64,000 nt of DNA from Sisyra terminalis (lineage: Eukaryota; Arthropoda; Insecta; Neuroptera; Sisyridae). The DNA is taken from positions 23,578,282 through 23,642,281 of the forward strand of contig OY292277.1 in the NCBI GenBank assembly GCA_958496175.1, in the 5' to 3' direction. The translations under genes were made by a program, and so were the position numbers. Below, one piece after another: positions 13,072 to 25,735 of this stretch. Below the pieces are notes generated by a model. That model made no database searches and had not been told where the DNA came from. It saw only the letters and a list, made by a program, of their open reading frames with translations. Numbering within the stretch: the first letter of the stretch is position 1; every line of letters begins with the position of its first letter.

Positions 13072-15185
13072 ATGTACCGGCTTTTTGTGTCTATTACAAT
13101 TATATTATTTGTGCCCCAAATATTGTGCGATGAATGTGTCCAAAATAAAAATACACCAAATATATTAATTTGTTCAAATGTATCACAAGATGAATTCAAT
13201 AACCTCAAGCAAAACGTAAGATTTTTATTTGTTATTTAAATTTTATAATGGAAAATCTTTTTTTTTAGCAAAAGATAACAGAATTACAATTGATAAATCT
13301 ACAAAATTTTACATTTGAACTTTCTGCTTTTTCTAATTGGACTCAACTGAATGATTTGAAAATTATAAATTCGTCAGTGAAAATTGTACCAAAATTTGCG
13401 GCAAATTTAACGAATCCCAAAAGTTTTACATTAGCCAATGTAGAAATTGGGAACATTACGGGAGACATTTTCCATGAGTTGGACAAGTTAAGAAAATTAA
13501 CAATTAGTGACACCGGAGAAACGAAAAAAGAAGATAAGAAAAATGTATTAAATTCTACCAAAAGGGAATTGTTTGTAGGAAACGAAAAAATTTTTGCTTC
13601 ACTAACAAACTTAGAAGAATTGAAGATACAATCGAATATAACGGGGGCGATTCCATCTCGAATTTTTAGCAATTTATTGAACCTGAAACTTTTAAATTTA
13701 GATAATAATAATATTTCAATAGTTCCTGAAAATATTTTTGAACTTTCAAATAGTTCGACTAATAATTTAACTGAATTAAGCATCCGAAACAATAAAATTA
13801 GTAAACTTTTTGACGCTAGTTTTAACTATTGTGATAACTTACAAATTTTAGATCTCTCAATGAATAATATTCAAGAAATTCCAGTAAAAATATTCAAAAA
13901 TCTAACTAAAATCGAAAAAATTGACTTCAGTAGCAATAAAATTGTAAATATATTTCATACATTTGAATTTCTTTCAAATTTGGTCACTTTAAATCTATCT
14001 AACAACCCAATCAATTACAATGAAAATAAATATTCGGTTTTAAAAAAATGCAAACATCTTTGGCTAAGCCACACTAACTTATTTAAATGGAATGAAACTT
14101 TTTTTAAAACTTTAATCCCAAACGTAGAAGAATTATTCCTCAATTCCAATAACCTAACATTAAATAATGCAAACGAAAGCTTTAAAAGTTTTAATAGTTT
14201 ATTATACCTCAACTTAAATCAAAATCAAATACACATTATTAAAGCTTACCATTTTTCATCTTTAAAAAAATTACGAAAGCTCACATTAGAAAATAACAAA
14301 ATATCCAAAATAGAAAATGACGCTTTCAAAGATTTAGAAGCCTTAAAACATTTATCCTTGAATTCAAACAATTTAACAATATTTGAATATTTTTCCGATA
14401 ACGAGGAAATTTCTTTACCTTATTTAGAAGAAATAGATTTGAGTAACAACCAAATTACTTTAATTAAAACATCCACATTTGCGGAAATAAGGAATTTGAA
14501 AAAAATCAATCTTTCATACAATGAAATATCCGAAATTGAACCAAAAGCTTTTGATGCGTTAAATGACTTAACAGAGCTTAACTTGCTGGGAAATAACATT
14601 CAAGCTCTACCCCTCGACATGTTTGATTATTTGATCAATTTAAAATCATTAAATCTTGCCAATAACAAACTATCCTTCATTCAACCCCATTTTTTTAAAG
14701 GCCTTGATAATTTGGAGGAATTAAGCTTGCAGGAAAATAACTTAAAGTTTATTCTAAAGGGAACCTTTGATGTACCAAAACTACGAAAGCTCGACTTAAG
14801 CGTAAATAGTATTTATACCTTACCCCCTAATATTTTTTCAGTTAATAACTTAACGCATTTGTACATTCAGGGTAATAGATTGTCGTATTTGAATAGAGAA
14901 TTTTTCAAAAAATTTTCGTTGAATTATTTTGAATTCGGAAATAATCCATTTCAGTGTAAATGTTTGGAGGATATTGTGGCATATTTAAAAAGAGGGTCTA
15001 TTGGCAAAGTAGAGATTAATAGTAATTCGAAAAATGATTCAGCTTGTATTGAATATAAAAAAGCTTTTTGTGTTTATGAGGATCATGTTTATAAAGATTT
15101 GGAGGAGAAATTCGATTCATTGTTTTCTAATTCTTCTATTTCATACTATCGGTACTTCGAAAGAGGTATAGATAAAAGTGTATAA
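13072..15185 (+). CDS. Secreted leucine-rich-repeat protein
   Basis: Exons are 13072-13215 and 13269-15185, with a 53 bp intron (cgtaag donor, ttttttag acceptor, phase 0), giving 686 aa. Residues 1-20 are a signal peptide with the hydrophobic core LFVSITIILFVPQIL, then DECVQ. About 20 LRRs of 23-24 residues follow, with LxxLxLxxNxI consensus, for example LKSLNLANNKLSFI and LRKLDLSVNSIYTL. The repeats end in a cysteine cap starting NPFQCKC, with further cysteines at about 30-residue spacing, as in an LRRCT domain. There are many N-x-S/T sites. No membrane segment or intracellular domain follows the cap, so I infer an extracellular protein. The ligand is unknown and I do not recognise the orthologue; it resembles the ectodomain type of chaoptin and Toll-like proteins. 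An AATAAA lies at 15297. Asn, Lys and Ile are abundant, matching the AT bias. Confidence 0.85.
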
Positions 15186-15462
15186 TCAATGTAAAATTTA
15201 GGTTAAAACAAAAAAATTGTATTCTTTAATGATTAAATTCCAATTTATTTTTTGTATTTTTTACTCAAAAATTGAAAATGTTTGTTCATCTACAGATAAT
15301 AAAGTATTAATAATGACACATGTATTTTATTTACAAAATATAATAACTTAAGAATTAATTTTAAATAAAAAACCGTTCGAAATAAACTACACGCACAAAT
15401 TATATCGGCATTTACGATAGACAAAAATGCTTAAATATGTTCCTAATAGAAAAATGTTAAAA

Positions 15463-15635
15463 GCTAACCGGTGGCCGAGTGGTCTAGGTGGCCGCTCCAA
15501 ATTTGGTAGGTGTTGGGTTCGAATTTCCTATCGCGTAAACTTTCGATTTTTCTTTATGTAAGGATTTTTATCAACCATAGAATCGCTGAAAACCTTAGTA
15601 GTTATAAAGTGACGGTAAATAACAATTCAAAAAAA
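15463..15635 (+). mobile_element. tRNA-Ser-like SINE, copy 3 (best preserved head)
   Basis: The head reads ggtggccgagtggtctaggt (A box TGGCCGAGTGG), then ggtaggtgttgggttcgaat (B box GGTTCGAAT). The body 'gcgtaaactttcgatttttc' follows, and the tail is 'gtgacggtaaataacaattc' with A-rich sequence. The head looks like a type II tRNA (Ser) but has no pairing acceptor stem. Confidence 0.8.
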
Positions 15636-16099
15636 CGATGTGTGTGCTTATGCATGCGCGTAAGAAGTTATACTTACTTATTTGTCGTAACTAAAAAATG
15701 CTTTTAATCCACTGCCAAAGCATCCATAGCATATTCCGGTAGTGACGGAAATGGTACATCAGTTTTAAGTAGTATGTGATAACTAAAATATGATACAATT
15801 TTAAACACAATTTTTACTTTTAATGTCAATATAATAGACAAATGTATGTATGGCGGTTTGCCGCCATGTCTTTGGACATGTCTTTGGACAGAGAAAAAAG
15901 AATGGAAAAACATGCATTGAATGTAATACAGATTTAATAATTATTATTTATTTTGAATTAACTAATTGTTGTCATTGGTTTCAACTGTCTTTTCGATTTA
16001 TTTCAATTGATCATTTTTACCATTTGTACGTTTTGTCAGTGTTGGACTGTGAATATTTCCGAAAAAGTTTCTAGTTTTCAAATAATAGATTAAGTCGTT

Positions 16100-16317
16100 G
16101 GTTCATGTCCCTTTTAGCGATACCAATTTGGAGCAGTGCATATTCTATTGTTTTTAATTTAGTTTGAGATATTTTTGTTAATTCAATTCTAATGTCGTAA
16201 AATTTGCTCTTTTGTCGGTAAATTTACATTATGACCTAATTTACTCACGAATTAAAATAAAAACAAAGTAGAAAATGCAACGGTGTCAATATTGATGTCG
16301 CTAAAAGAACATGAGCC
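16100..16317. mobile_element. Hairpin MITE with GGTTCATGTCCC ends
   Basis: The left arm is ggttcatgtcccttttagcg; the right arm ends gctaaaagaacatgagcc, its imperfect complement. The right arm carries the 'aaaacaaagtagaaaatgcaacg' core also found at 1-112 and 49822-50059. About 218 bp, non-coding. Confidence 0.7.
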
Positions 16318-18460
16318 AAATTGGCTATTTATACATATTGTATGTATACACGGTTGACTATTTTTACATACTCTATAGTATTTCACAATTATATACACAA
16401 TTGACTACTTATACAAATTTGTATCTTACATATTTTATGAATTAACTGTTTATCAATGTAGCATGGGTCTCTAGTTCGAAAAATACTAATCGAAAACTAT
16501 TACTTTATAGAAGTGGATTGTGGTCATTAACTATCATGTTTAGATATAAAGAAACAATCAATTGCGTATTATTTTAAATATTGTATTGAATAATTTCGAT
16601 AAATACCTTTCTTTCAATGTATTTAAACTATTGTGAATTAATATGGATAGGATTAAAATTATAAAAAATGAAAATCTTAAATACGACGGTATCGATGTTT
16701 TAAATATAAAATAACAACTGATAATGACTGTTACTTCGTCATCGATCATTTCTGTTGATTTTCCCTACCGAAAAACAAAAGACATGTACTAGCGTCGATC
16801 GACTCGATTACGTTTTTAGTACTATCAAAATAGCTTCCAAAATCAACCAGCTTCGGTCTGAAGTTACTCGTAACTTTCTACTGTAGCGACGATGTTACCT
16901 TTTATTAAAAAGTCTAAAGAAATATATCTTCAAAAAATGAAAATCGCAAAGTCGGATTTAGGTACCCCGACAGGTTCGTCCGAGACTCTGGGACACGAGA
17001 CTGAAAACCGATAACAGTCTCAGTCAATCGGGACACCTTGCAACCCTGTATTATGTGATGTTAGTGTAAAGGACGGCGAATATTATTTTTGCTCGAAGCA
17101 GCAAAATCGATTCGATTTTGTGAATCGATTGCAAAACATTGAATTTCTTGTCCTTTTTTTGAAACTTTTTGCCTATTTTGTGCAAAATTGACGCAACTAT
17201 TTCCAAATTAGTTAGAAATTAATATTATATTTCCACGACAGTAACTTTAAAATGGAGTTATATTGAAAAAATCTAGAAATTATTGAACACATACAACGAT
17301 CAAGACTTGTTATTGGCTTGAGGTGGTTTTAGAAAAAATAAGAGCATCTTAAAGTTGTAAAACTCCTTTTTTTGCAAAGTATCAAAATATAGTAATTAAT
17401 CATTGAACTTGATTATCTTCATGTACCAAACTTTCCAAGGAAGCGAATGTTGTTATTCAATTTTGAAATAATTTATAGGTAAACATTTAAGTAGAAGATG
17501 TTTTTATTCTTTCTTGATATGAGATTATAAAAATGTACAAAAATAAGTATTACATACCCAAGGACGTATTAATTACGGCAGTTAGGCAGTGCCACACAAA
17601 AGGGCTACTAAATAGTGCAAAAAAAAATGTGGAAAAAAATTTAGTGAATATTATAATTTATATTATATAATAGCGATTTTTTTAGGTTCACTTGTACATC
17701 TCGGTTTTTTCTTAGTAATCGATGCTAGAAGATCATATAGAAGATATCAATAAAAAAATGTGTTTTTTACAATTTACTAATTTGAATACTAGTTTGAATG
17801 TAAAATTAATTTACCTAAGTTCTTCTAATTTACAAAAAGCTTATTATAAATCCTTACTTTACTTCATCAAAGTAAAAATAGGCAATGTCGTATGGTCTTA
17901 TCTTTTTCAATATTTTAATATTGTCATAAAATTGTTTGTAAATGTACCACGCCATAGTCTTCTTAGGGAACTGGGATCCTCATTGTGCTAAATGCGGTTC
18001 AGTACGTACCTGTAAGAGATAATAAGTAAATTAACGTTTTTGAAACATTCGAGTTCAAAGTTTCGATAAATTTAATGTATTAAACACACTTTTAAATTTT
18101 GTTACTTAATTCTAAATCTCTATTTACATAATATATAGAATTACAAATTCCTCTTTCCACGAAGGCAAAACCTAGCACTACGACAGTAATATATGTCGTA
18201 ATACGGCATGAAAATTTTGAATGCTGGTTGGTTCATTGTACGCTTTTTTTTATTTTATTTTTTTTTTTTTTTGTAATTTAGCCATCTCTAATCTTATAAT
18301 TTGAAAATAAATTTTAATTTGCTTGATATTGTTTTTCTCTATACTAAAACTGGTTTTAATGTCTCAGTATTGTATGTTTGAAAAGTTGACCTTAGATTCA
18401 CAGATTTTTTTAGATTTCCGAGGGCGTTAAAAACATTCAGTATAATAATTGATACAAGAA
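16318..18460. other. Intergenic stretch, nothing recognised
   Basis: AT-rich with small unsupported reading frames only. A 60-base stretch near 16960-17050 is richer in GC but shows no family I recognise. A T-run lies near 18244-18272. Confidence 0.4.
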
Positions 18461-18533
18461 CGCTATATATACATAAAGGTGCAGTTAAAGTTTGTTTGTA
18501 ATTAAAAGAAGATCGTCCATACCTAGTTCAACA
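18461..18533 (+). promoter_or_regulatory. TATA-type promoter and short leader of regucalcin A
   Basis: TATATATA begins at 18464, about 70 bases before the ATG at 18534. A short leader of plausible length follows, and the ATG starts a signal-peptide exon with a strong donor. The exact start site is not determined. Confidence 0.5.
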
Positions 18534-21500
18534 ATGAGACCTCAAAAGTGTGGCCTACAATTGGTCGTTATTTTTAATTTGTTTCTAGCTATTGTTTGTA
18601 TTCAACAAATTTCGGTAAGTAAAATTTGTTTTTTTTAATTTAATCTATTATTTCAAACTTTTGATACTGGTTTGTCGTATTTAAAAATCAAATTTTGTTA
18701 AATGGATCATGCATATTGTATATCACTCAATCCGTTTCAAAAACTTATTAAAATTTAATCGGATTTCTTAAAAATTCATAATTATTCAAGAAGCAAAATG
18801 GGAATGCAACCAATAGGGTTCCAGTAGGAGCATAACTCAATAGTAACTACAATAGTCTTCGCAGCTTTGTCCAAACTATTAACTTCCAGAAAATTTAAAA
18901 AAAAATTATCTCTATAATCAACTTCTTTACTCGAGGATACCTTGATTCTTCAATAAAATGGTAAAGATCAGTAAAGATCTTTTATCAATTAGTTCACCAA
19001 TCGATTTATCTCCTAATCCGATATTACATGTTGAAATCATACAAATTTAATTTCAAGTTCAAAATTATTCACCTTATTAAATTACTATATCTAATTACTT
19101 TTACTAATCAAAATACTTTAATGATTGTACCGCAAAATTGTTTATATCAAAGTCCCAACTATTATTTGTCGCAATATTCCCAATGATTTCATATTTCGTT
19201 GGAGTTTCCCTATTGAATACACTCGTATAAGTAGATCCATAAAAAATGTTGTAAAAACAGAGACTTATCAATATGTTAGTCAAAAAAAGGTATTTTCAAG
19301 TATCTAAGATAGATCTAGATTTTAGTTCCTTTATTTTTTGGCAAACAGTAATTAGTATCTTAGACACTTATCAAAAAGAACTGTATCTTATAACTTTAAA
19401 AGTATCTTAGATACCGAAAAGTAACTTCTATACCGAGATACCGAAAGATTAGATACAGAGTTTTTTGTCGTTTAAAAAAGTTTAACTTATTTTTTATTAA
19501 TCTTCTACCGTTTTTAAAATGTGTTGAATGACAGGTGATAAGACATACATTAATTACTTTTTCCTAAATTAAATTAAAGATAAGAAAAATATTTTTTATT
19601 ACCTTATAAATTTACCTAACACGTTATGAAACTTAGTACATAAGTACATAATACACAAAGTAGCTAAAAAAAGTATATTTTTCAATATCTTAAATGTAAC
19701 GTAAGATAAGTATTTAAGTTCCTTATTTTTAAGAGTAACTAGATACCTAAAGTAACTTGGGATACTTTTTATAACAAAGAAGTAATTTATCTAGTATCTA
19801 GATACTTTGCCAAAATATCTTTGACAGCACTGATGTCGGCAAAGAAAGAGTACTGCAGGAAGTAGTACTTAAGGAAAAGATTCTGATAATTTCCTTATAA
19901 TATGTCTTTATATATCGCTTAAAACCCAATTTTTTAACACATTTTACTGTATTGATGACTAAATAACTAATTTTTCGATCATAATTAATTAGTTATTAAT
20001 ATTTTGTCACAAATAAAACGGGTTCTTTCACAAACCTCTAATAACGATTTCTCATAGATTGGCAGAAGAAAATTTCGGAAGATCCAAACTCTAAAATTTT
20101 ATTGACTACTTGGTACAGTGTATATAATCCCATACGTATAGGGGTGTAGGTGAAACAAAAACAAAACCATTGAGTGAAAACCAAATATAATAATCATTGT
20201 TTCAAATTTAAAATAACTGATTGTTATCGTTTGTTTCAACTGTCAATTAGATTTGTCCGATCGGTCCGATCCATTTGTCAATTGTGTCAATATTGGCTAT
20301 GAATAGTTCACGGGTAACTACTAGTCATATAGATTTGCGACTTTCAGATTTAAACTTTTTTTTGTTGCGATTTTTGGTTTGTAACTTTTGTCTCATTACC
20401 AACTATAACTCTTTTCAAATTCCGATTTTAGTTAATCAAACGCATAAATTAATCTTATTTTTTTCTATATTTTCTCTTTTTATCCTATAGAAGTCTAACT
20501 ATGCTAATGTTGAACATTTTTATAAAATAATGATTAAAAACCAAAATTGATAGGTAATAATGTGTTCATATTTTATAACTAATAACGTTCCTTTTGCTTA
20601 AAATTATACTTATGCGTATGCCACTACTTCTGCTACCCCAGACTCCCGGGGGTACGTCACCGAACAGAATGTAGTTTATTTTTTACACATTCTTTATTTT
20701 AAACGAATTTCCATTCACCGAAACCGTGTTTATTCACTGAGCTTAAGGGGCATTCATTAATTACGTGAGACAATTTTAGCTATTTTTTCAACCCGCCCTC
20801 CTCCTTTTGGTAAGATTTCATGAGGTTTCGCTTGACCCCCACTTTTAATATCACGTGAGATTTTTTCAAAATCCTTATTTGCAATGTAAATCTGTACTTC
20901 GATTACATTAGGTTTATTTAAAAGAACAATTTTAAAAAAATACGTGATATTTGCCGAGACCATCTTCTCCCCCACCTGAGATTGTATGAGATTTTTCTCA
21001 CAGATCCTCCTCTCTAAACATCTCAAGTAATTAATGGATGCCCCTTTAATTAAAAAAATCAGCACTGAATATTTATTATATTTTTCAATGGCTTTATTAT
21101 ACCCTGTTCAAAAAGAGATTTAGAAGCATTTTGAATCATTGCATTTAAAATATCTTTAATAACTTTAAATGACTTCTAAGTGTTTAGGTTTAAATGCCAT
21201 TTTTTACCAGGATAAACAGACGAAAAAGATCATATTTAATGAATTGATATAAGAATGAATTTGTTACTAAAAAATTGATTAAATTAAGGAAAGTTTCACA
21301 CGAGACCAGATTAGATATGTCTCGATATAAAAATATTTTTTCTCGCCTTGAATTTAAGATTAAATATATAAGCTTAATTGAGTTTCGTTTCAGGAGTATA
21401 AGAATAACAACATGAAAACCAATTTAGCTTTAATGTCGCTTATCAAAACTATATAAAATTACCATTTAGGTGTACAAAATATTATTACTTGACAATTTTT

Positions 21501-24500
21501 CAAACTCGAAATTTTCAGTATATACTCTTATCGATATCTCGTGCCGCAAACTACTCTCGTTTTCGAAATGAGTTATGGAATTATTATATTTTTAGTAGAA
21601 AATGGCATTAGTAAAAACTAACTTAGCCATTCCTTTTTTTTTCTCTGAGTCAAATATGAATATTCTTGCAATATAATTCTCATAAACTATAATCGGTACA
21701 GGTTAAAACATTTAAAACGTTTTACAATCATTTATAATTATAATTTCAAATATCTTTTTTAAATTACAAACTCTTGCCCTTGAAATTGTCTACTTTGATA
21801 AAAATTTTAAAAATAATTAAGACAAAACTACCATTATGAGTGAAAAGTAATATATATTTAATTAACTGATATATTGTTGCAAATCTATTGGCTCGTTTTT
21901 TGGAGAGATTATCTACCCAGAACATTACTGATTTATAACCTGTATTGCTCTAAGTAACAAGTTGTTTTTTTTAAATTAATTCAAACAAGAACCCTCGGAA
22001 TAAAAACATGGTAAGAACATTAAATTTTATTGTTACATTCACAAAATTTAATTTCCGTTCTCTTCATTTTTATATGGGAAGCATTCGTAAATTCGGTTAT
22101 GGCTTTTTATCAATTTAATGGCCAACAAACAGAAAAACCTATTTAAAATGTACAAATTTACTGAACCGAAATATTTATTTTCATGTACATGTTTTCTTAT
22201 CAATTTAAAGGAAGAAAGAAATATTTTGGAAATTATAAATATTTATTAACTTAATTATCTTTATGGAAAAATTTTCAAATATTTAAGAGATATCTTTTTT
22301 CAATTATTCTTGTAACGGGTGGTGCAAAAGTCCCGCTACTATTTTGATTACGGGCCATCCTGGTTATGTAACGTTTAGATCAGGTTCGCTTTAAGTTTTG
22401 TGTTGTGTAGAAACCCTATTTTTATAATGGATAAATATACGCCACAAGAACGAGCAGAAATAGTGACTATATTTATTGAAAACAATCATTCCATTATTGC
22501 CACTCAGCGGAAATTGCGTTAAAAATATCTTAATCGTCCAGTGCCCCACAAAACCACAATTTATCGTTTACATGCAAATTTTCGACAGTACGGTTCGATA
22601 GCAGATAGACCTCGTTCTGGAAGACCACGGACGTCTCGTAGCGCTCAGAATGTGGCTCTGGTGCGCGATAGTGTTGCAGTCTCCAGAAACATCAATTCGG
22701 AGACGTGGTTCCCAGTTTCACATTTCTGCACGCAGTTTAAGGCGAATTTTGAAAACTGATTTGAAAATTTTTCCGTACAAAATTCAATTAGTCCATAAAT
22801 TGCTACCGGGAGATCTTGATCAAGAAGTTGAGTACAGTAATGCAATCCTAAGGCTGTCTGGTGAAGGTGAAGATTTTTCATCCAAATTGATAATAAGCGA
22901 TGAAGCCCATTTTCTTCTCAATGGCCATGTCAATGTTATTATTGACCGACTAAATTTATAAAATGAAGTAAAAAGGGGATACTACGATACTGTTTAATAC
23001 TACTGTGGGATACTGTTTTAACGGATTCTTATAAATCTCGACGAAAAAAAAAAAACGAAAATGAAGAATAAAATTTTTCGATATCTCGCTTAGTTTACGA
23101 AATATCGACCCCTAAAAATGAAAAAACTAATTGATCTTTTTCGCTTTTTTAAACGGATTTCTCAAGATTCTCATGAAAAAAAGCTAAATGTTTACAACCG
23201 TAGCTCCATCAATTGTTTGTGCAAAAAAAAATAAACAAGGGGTCCAGGGGCGAAGCCCCGGTGAGGGTTGAGGGCAGGCCCCCCAAAAAAAGAAAAAAAT
23301 GAGATGTTTATTTAATTTTCTCCTGACTGACTCGCGAATTAAATTAAAAACAAAATCGAAAATGCAATGTTGCCAGATATGGGTGACGCTCCCCAACCCT
23401 CACCGGGACTTCGCTCTTGGAATCCTTGTTTATAGTTTTTTTAGCACAAAAATAATTAGTGGAACTACGGTTGTAAACATTTAACTTTTTTTCCATTGAA
23501 AACATTGAAAACCAGTATTTTCTTCATGAAAATCTTGAGAAATCCGTTTAAAAAAGCGAAAAAGATCAATTAATTTTTCTATTTCTAGGGGTCGATATTT
23601 CGTAAACTAAGCGATATATCGAAAAATTTTATTCTTCATTTTCGTTTTTTTTCGTCGAGATCTATAAGAATCCGTCAAAACATCGTGGCGCCGGAAGAAT
23701 TGTAGTCTTGCCAGTAAAAAGCATAAACTAATGGACCCGACCCGAATTTTTTATACATTAAAAAGATGATAAAAAAATGAGGTTATGTTAAAAATATATA
23801 TATTCCCCATTTTTTTTACAAAAATTACTCAAAGCCATAAACTGGAAGCCAAATGGTAGAGTTCATGTTGACTTCCATTTAATATTACTATTAAAAATGC
23901 ACATAATACTATAATTTTTATTAATTTATAATTGCAGGCAGAAACACCGGTAATTACTAAAATTTCTGGCCACTCAATTTTGGGCGAAGGTCCCCATTGG
24001 GATGCTGATCAACAAGTTCTGTATTATGTGGACATTTTCGGTGAAGTTTTCCACAAATATAATCCATCCACTCAAAACCGAACGACTTGTAGTTTAAAAG
24101 GAGCACCTGTTACTTTTGTAGTTCCAGTGGCCGGAACTTCCAATCAATTTATTGTCGGTCATGGCCGAAAAGTTGTGAAGGTTACGTGGGATGGAGTGAA
24201 TATCAAACCGGATGCGGTTGAAGAACTTTATGAAGTGCATAAAACAGGAGATGAAGTTAACAATCGGTTTAACGATGGAAAATGTGATCCTTTTGGACGC
24301 CTATATGCAGGTAGCGATAAGTATTTTGGTGAAAAGACTTTTCTATCACTATAATGAAGCCAATCTATTTTTTTCTTTCTCAAAAATAGTTGTACAAAAA
24401 AATTAAAACTTTATAAAAATTAATTATTTTAGGTACAATGGGACCAGAACCTCAACTAGGAGTGGTTGAAAAAGGCAAAGGTGCATTCTTTCGTTTTGAA

Positions 24501-25735
24501 TCTGCTTCCAAAGAACCAAAACTTGTACAAGACAAGATCAGTATTTCAAATGGATTGGGTTGGGATTTAAAAAAGAATCGGTTCTATTATATTGATACGC
24601 TGGTATATAGCGTAGATCAATTTGATTATGATCCAAAAACGGGAGATATTTGTAAGTATTCTGGAGTCATTTTTTTTCTTTTAATTAGGTTCAGAAGTTT
24701 CGTTTTGGTCTAAAGAGACATCTAATAAAATTTAAACTCATCAAATTAACATTTAGAGATGCGCATCACATTTCTTTGTAAAAAAAAATAAGAAAACTTT
24801 CTTTTGCTTCTACCATTTCTACTGTTTTTATAGCTTATAGCCAATGATGCACCCCACAAAAATTGTTTTGTATAGAATTGAACGCTTTACAAAAAAGGTG
24901 TTTTATCGTTTTTTGACTAAAATTCTTGTTCAAAAATTATTTCAATTTCAATCGTACTAGAAGAGAATAAGTACTAAATATTCTTTATTTTCTTAATATT
25001 AAAGTATTAGAGTTGAGGTATAACTTTGAAACTAAAATATACTTTCTATATGTTTACAATGGTGTATATATACAGGGTTAAAGTTTGAATAACTTTCGAA
25101 CCAGATGTGAACTGAACAACAAAAAATAATATGATAATATCTTTGTAGAATATCCAATTTCTTTCAGAAATATGTTTCTAAATTTATTGAATGACATCAC
25201 CGGTTTCTTATAAAAATCGGAAGAAGAAAAAAAAATTTCATCATATTATTCTTATATCAAAAAAATAACTTGTTACATCAAAAATTTGTCTTTTTAATCA
25301 AACATTATTTTTTTCATACTTTGTTCTTATCCTCTTTATAGCCAACCGAAAACCAATGTTTGATTTTAAAAAGAACAACATTTCTGGTCTTCCTGACGGA
25401 TTATGTGTGGATGCTGATGGTAAAGTTTGGGTCGCATGTGTAACCGGTGGCCAAGTTATTAGAATTGATCCTGAAACTGGAAATGTAATGCAAACGCTTC
25501 AATTTCCCGCTAAATTAGTAAGAATTGTTCATAAAGTTTAAATTTGCATTATTTTGTATTACATTATATAATTTTTAAGGTTACATCAGTTGCCTTTGGA
25601 GGCCCGAATTTGGATGTCTTGTATGTTACCTCGGCTGATCGGGATCCCACAGAAAAAGGAGGAAATGCTGGACAATTATTCAAAGTTACTGGGCTGGGCG
25701 TCAAAGGTTTACCAGGAGACAGCTTTAAAATCTAA
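18534..25735 (+). CDS. RGN: Regucalcin-like protein A (SMP-30/gluconolactonase family), predicted secreted
   Basis: Exons are 18534-18614, 23938-24310, 24433-24651, 25342-25517 and 25580-25735; all phases agree and give 334 aa. Exon 1 encodes 27 residues with core LVVIFNLFLAIVCI, a signal peptide, joined in phase 0 to AETPVITKISGHS. The rest is a six-bladed SMP-30 beta-propeller. The metal ligands are present: Glu in LGEGPHWD, Asn in ISISNGLGWD and Asp in GLPDGLCVDADGK; the substrate residues Arg and Asn lie in RFNDGKCDPFGR. Family members bind Ca2+ or Zn2+ and hydrolyse sugar lactones; some insect relatives have been named anterior fat body protein or luciferin-regenerating enzyme. First of four tandem copies. 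The assignment of exon 1 across a 5.3 kb repeat-filled intron is inference. If wrong, translation would start elsewhere, because exon 2 has no good ATG. Confidence 0.85.
19272..19832. mobile_element. hAT-like non-autonomous element (copy B), inverted to copy A
   Basis: The right end is the complement of CAGTGCTGTCAAAGATATTT. Internal segments such as 'tagttcctttattttttgg' and 'tcttataact..aagtatcttagataccgaaaag' match the reverse complement of 11453-12159. It has no insertion where copy A carries its MITE. It lies in regucalcin A intron 1. Confidence 0.62.
20746..21045. mobile_element. MITE with AGGGGCAT termini
   Basis: The left end AGGGGCATTCATTAATTAC and the right end GTAATTAATGGATGCCCCT are near-perfect inverted repeats, flanked by TTA on each side (a TWA-type 3 bp duplication). 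Both arms carry 'cacgtgaga'-like subterminal sequence. The open frame across it is a by-product of repeat composition, not a gene. About 300 bp. Confidence 0.75.
21105..21235. repeat. Dispersed repeat also present at 34624-34745
   Basis: 'atctttaataactttaaa' and the flanking 'atttagaagcattttgaatc' match the second copy with only scattered differences. The ends (ctgttcaaaaa and ttttttaccagg) may be weak inverted repeats. Class unknown. Confidence 0.45.
22318..22961 (+). pseudogene. Broken mariner/Tc1-type transposase and 5' terminus
   Basis: A terminus-like gggtggtgcaaaagtcccgc lies at 22318, and the transposase remnant starts with ATG at 22427. It opens with a helix-turn-helix domain (MDKYTPQERAEIV, then TTIYRLHANFRQYGS and DRPRSGRPRTSR). 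A stop at about 22520 and a frame change near 22677 break it. The next segment (ISARSLRRILKTDL, FPYKIQLVHKL, then LIISDEAHFLLNGHVN) contains the first catalytic Asp of the DDE domain, and homology ends near 22945. The rest of the DDE domain and the right terminus are missing, so it is inactive. It lies in regucalcin A intron 1. Confidence 0.85.
23014..23682. mobile_element. Foldback element with ~260-290 bp arms
   Basis: The left arm starts tgttttaacggattcttata; the right arm ends with its complement, taagaatccgtcaaaaca. Inside, the arms pair through 'tcgatatctcgcttagttta', 'gtcgatatttcg', 'aacggatttctcaagatt' and the GC-rich 'aagccccggtgagggttg'. The central ~115 bases hold 'aaaatgcaatgttgccagat', the core shared with the hairpin MITEs at 1, 16100 and 49822. 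No coding frame. It ends about 250 bp before regucalcin A exon 2. Confidence 0.78.

Noticed and set aside
13343..13792. 149-codon minus-strand frame
   Set aside because: Antisense shadow of the LRR exon, whose repeat pattern is only on the plus strand.
15463..15540. tRNA-Ser gene
   Set aside because: A and B boxes are present, but acceptor and anticodon stems do not pair and the same unit recurs with a constant body; it is a SINE head.
16960..17050. GC-richer patch as a possible RNA gene
   Set aside because: No foldable tRNA, snRNA or other RNA motif could be read from it.
20757..21065. 102-codon minus-strand frame
   Set aside because: It is contained almost wholly in a MITE with clear inverted termini.
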